A stretch of 5,708 nucleotides of DNA from Chitinophagaceae bacterium UBA3430 (GTDB lineage Bacteria > Bacteroidota > Bacteroidia > Chitinophagales > Chitinophagaceae), in contig DFST01000026.1 of NCBI GenBank assembly GCA_002378975.1, positions 1 through 5,708 of the forward strand, written 5' to 3'. Positions 4,765 to 5,708 of the stretch are shown here, in pieces. The notes below the pieces were generated by a model. It searched no databases. It was not told the DNA's origin and saw nothing but the letters and a program-made list of their open reading frames with translations. How positions within the stretch are numbered: position 1 is the first letter of the stretch; every line of letters starts with the position of its first letter. The translations under genes and the position numbers were made by a program.

Positions 4765-5708
4765 ATGGAAACCAAGAATACGCCAAAGGATAAAGACCGG
4801 AAACGGGGTCGTGCTACACTCGACATGAATAGCCTGGTCTATGGCAAAGTGCCCCCTCAAGCCAAAGACCTCGAAGAGGCAGTGCTGGGTGCCATCCTGC
4901 TCGAGCGCAAGGCGTTTGATGTGGTGATCGAACTGCTCAAACCCGAGTGTTTCTATGTCGAAGCACATCAAAAGATCTTTGCTGCGATGTGGTCCTTGGC
5001 CAACAAGAATCAGCCCATCGATATTTTGACGGTGGCCGAAGAGCTTCGTTTCCGCGAGGACCTCGAAGCAATCGGCGGCGCCTACTACATCACTCGCTTG
5101 ACCAACGCGGTGGTTTCCGCCACCAACATTGAAGCCCACGCACGGATCATTTTGCAAAAGTTCATTCAACGGGAATTGATCCGAGTTAGTGGCGAGATCA
5201 TCGGGGATGCCTATCAAGATTCTACCGATGTGTTCGATTTGTTGGATAATGCGGAGGGGAAACTTTTTGAGATCACCAACAGCAACCTGCGTAAGAATTT
5301 TCAGACCATCGATGCGATCCTGGTGAATTCGATCAAACGGATCGAGGACCTGCGTAAAAGTAAAGAGGATGTGACCGGTGTGCCCAGCGGGTTTCCCAGT
5401 TTGGACCGGATAACCTTTGGTTGGCAGAATACAGACCTGATTATTCTAGCGGCTCGTCCTTCGGTGGGAAAAACAGCCTTTGCCCTCAACCTGGCCCGCA
5501 ATGCATCCATGCATGCATCCAAGCCAACGCCTGTTGCGGTGTTCTCACTCGAAATGAGTGCCCCCCAATTGGTGCAACGGATTCTATCGGCCGAGAGTGA
5601 GATCCATATGGAAAAGATCAATCGGGGTAATTTGGCCGAGCACGAGATGAAGCAACTCTATGCTAAGGGCATTCAGAAGCTGGCTCAAGCGCCGCTTTTC
5701 ATCGATGA
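4765..5708 (+). CDS. dnaB: Replicative DNA helicase DnaB (partial, 3' end beyond window)
   Basis: The open frame from the ATG at 4765 gives 314 residues and then leaves the window; full-length DnaB proteins are roughly 450-520 residues. The product is the hexameric 5'-3' helicase that unwinds DNA at the fork and recruits primase. A charged Lys/Arg-rich tail (1-20) is followed by the DnaB N-terminal domain: PPQAKDLEEAVLGAIL at 30-45, FYVEAHQKIF at 63-72, then GGAYYITRL and NIEAHARII. A linker leads to the RecA-like motor from about 203 (TGVPSGFPSLD). The P-loop is AARPSVGKT at 229-237, with Lys236 and Thr237; the Ala in place of the first Gly is normal in DnaB. FSLEMS at 260-265 carries the catalytic Glu263. 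No intein interrupts the P-loop. The Walker B, DNA-binding and arginine-finger motifs lie outside the window. No Shine-Dalgarno sequence is visible before the start, as usual in this phylum. Confidence 0.96.
   Translation, partial: METKNTPKDKDRKRGRATLDMNSLVYGKVPPQAKDLEEAVLGAILLERKAFDVVIELLKPECFYVEAHQKIFAAMWSLANKNQPIDILTVAEELRFREDLEAIGGAYYITRLTNAVVSATNIEAHARIILQKFIQRELIRVSGEIIGDAYQDSTDVFDLLDNAEGKLFEITNSNLRKNFQTIDAILVNSIKRIEDLRKSKEDVTGVPSGFPSLDRITFGWQNTDLIILAARPSVGKTAFALNLARNASMHASKPTPVAVFSLEMSAPQLVQRILSAESEIHMEKINRGNLAEHEMKQLYAKGIQKLAQAPLFID

Noticed and set aside
4756..5217. Minus-strand open frame of 153 codons over the start of dnaB
   Set aside because: The plus strand is clearly DnaB; this frame resembles no family I recognise.
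5502..5521. Repeated ATGCATCC within dnaB
   Set aside because: It encodes an ordinary Ala-Ser-Met-His-Ala-Ser stretch in frame; a chance or slippage repeat without likely function.

Overview
The window looks like chromosomal core sequence from a member of the Bacteroidota. The evidence is: a Nif3-like gene placed directly before a C4 zinc-ribbon coiled-coil gene; A/T-rich leaders with no clear Shine-Dalgarno sequence; a TAnnTTTG-type -7 box; a DnaB of the Bacteroidota type; and the remnant of a PorP/SprF-family outer-membrane protein, a family restricted to that phylum. Base composition looks mixed, close to half GC by eye. The genus cannot be fixed from this sequence; a Saprospiria- or Chitinophagia-like lineage is only a guess.

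Layout. Positions 1-190 hold a possible 5' end of a minus-strand secreted protein running off the left edge, then a strong minus-strand terminator and a small palindrome. A peroxiredoxin (191-661, minus) follows. The roughly 325 bases between it and the next gene are not empty: they carry a 59-codon minus-strand remnant of a PorP/SprF-like protein (713-892) with no start codon, possibly preceded by the scar of its signal peptide (893-923). From 987 the genes run on the plus strand: the Nif3-like dinuclear-metal protein and the zinc-ribbon coiled-coil protein form a two-gene unit closed by a clear terminator (2876-2904). Next come recN as its own unit (true start 2976) and, after a 121-base gap, dnaB, cut by the right edge.

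Function. recN (double-strand break repair) and dnaB (replicative helicase) are genome-maintenance genes. The peroxiredoxin is a cytosolic peroxide defence enzyme. The Nif3 and zinc-ribbon proteins are widely conserved but poorly understood. The recN-dnaB gap has one exact consensus DnaA box, an A/T-rich tract, an 11-base-period direct repeat and a hairpin, so DnaA control of dnaB is a testable idea.

I found no mobile element, CRISPR array, RNA gene, defence cassette or obviously novel system. The two observations most worth following are the decayed PorP/SprF gene and the DnaA box in the dnaB leader.
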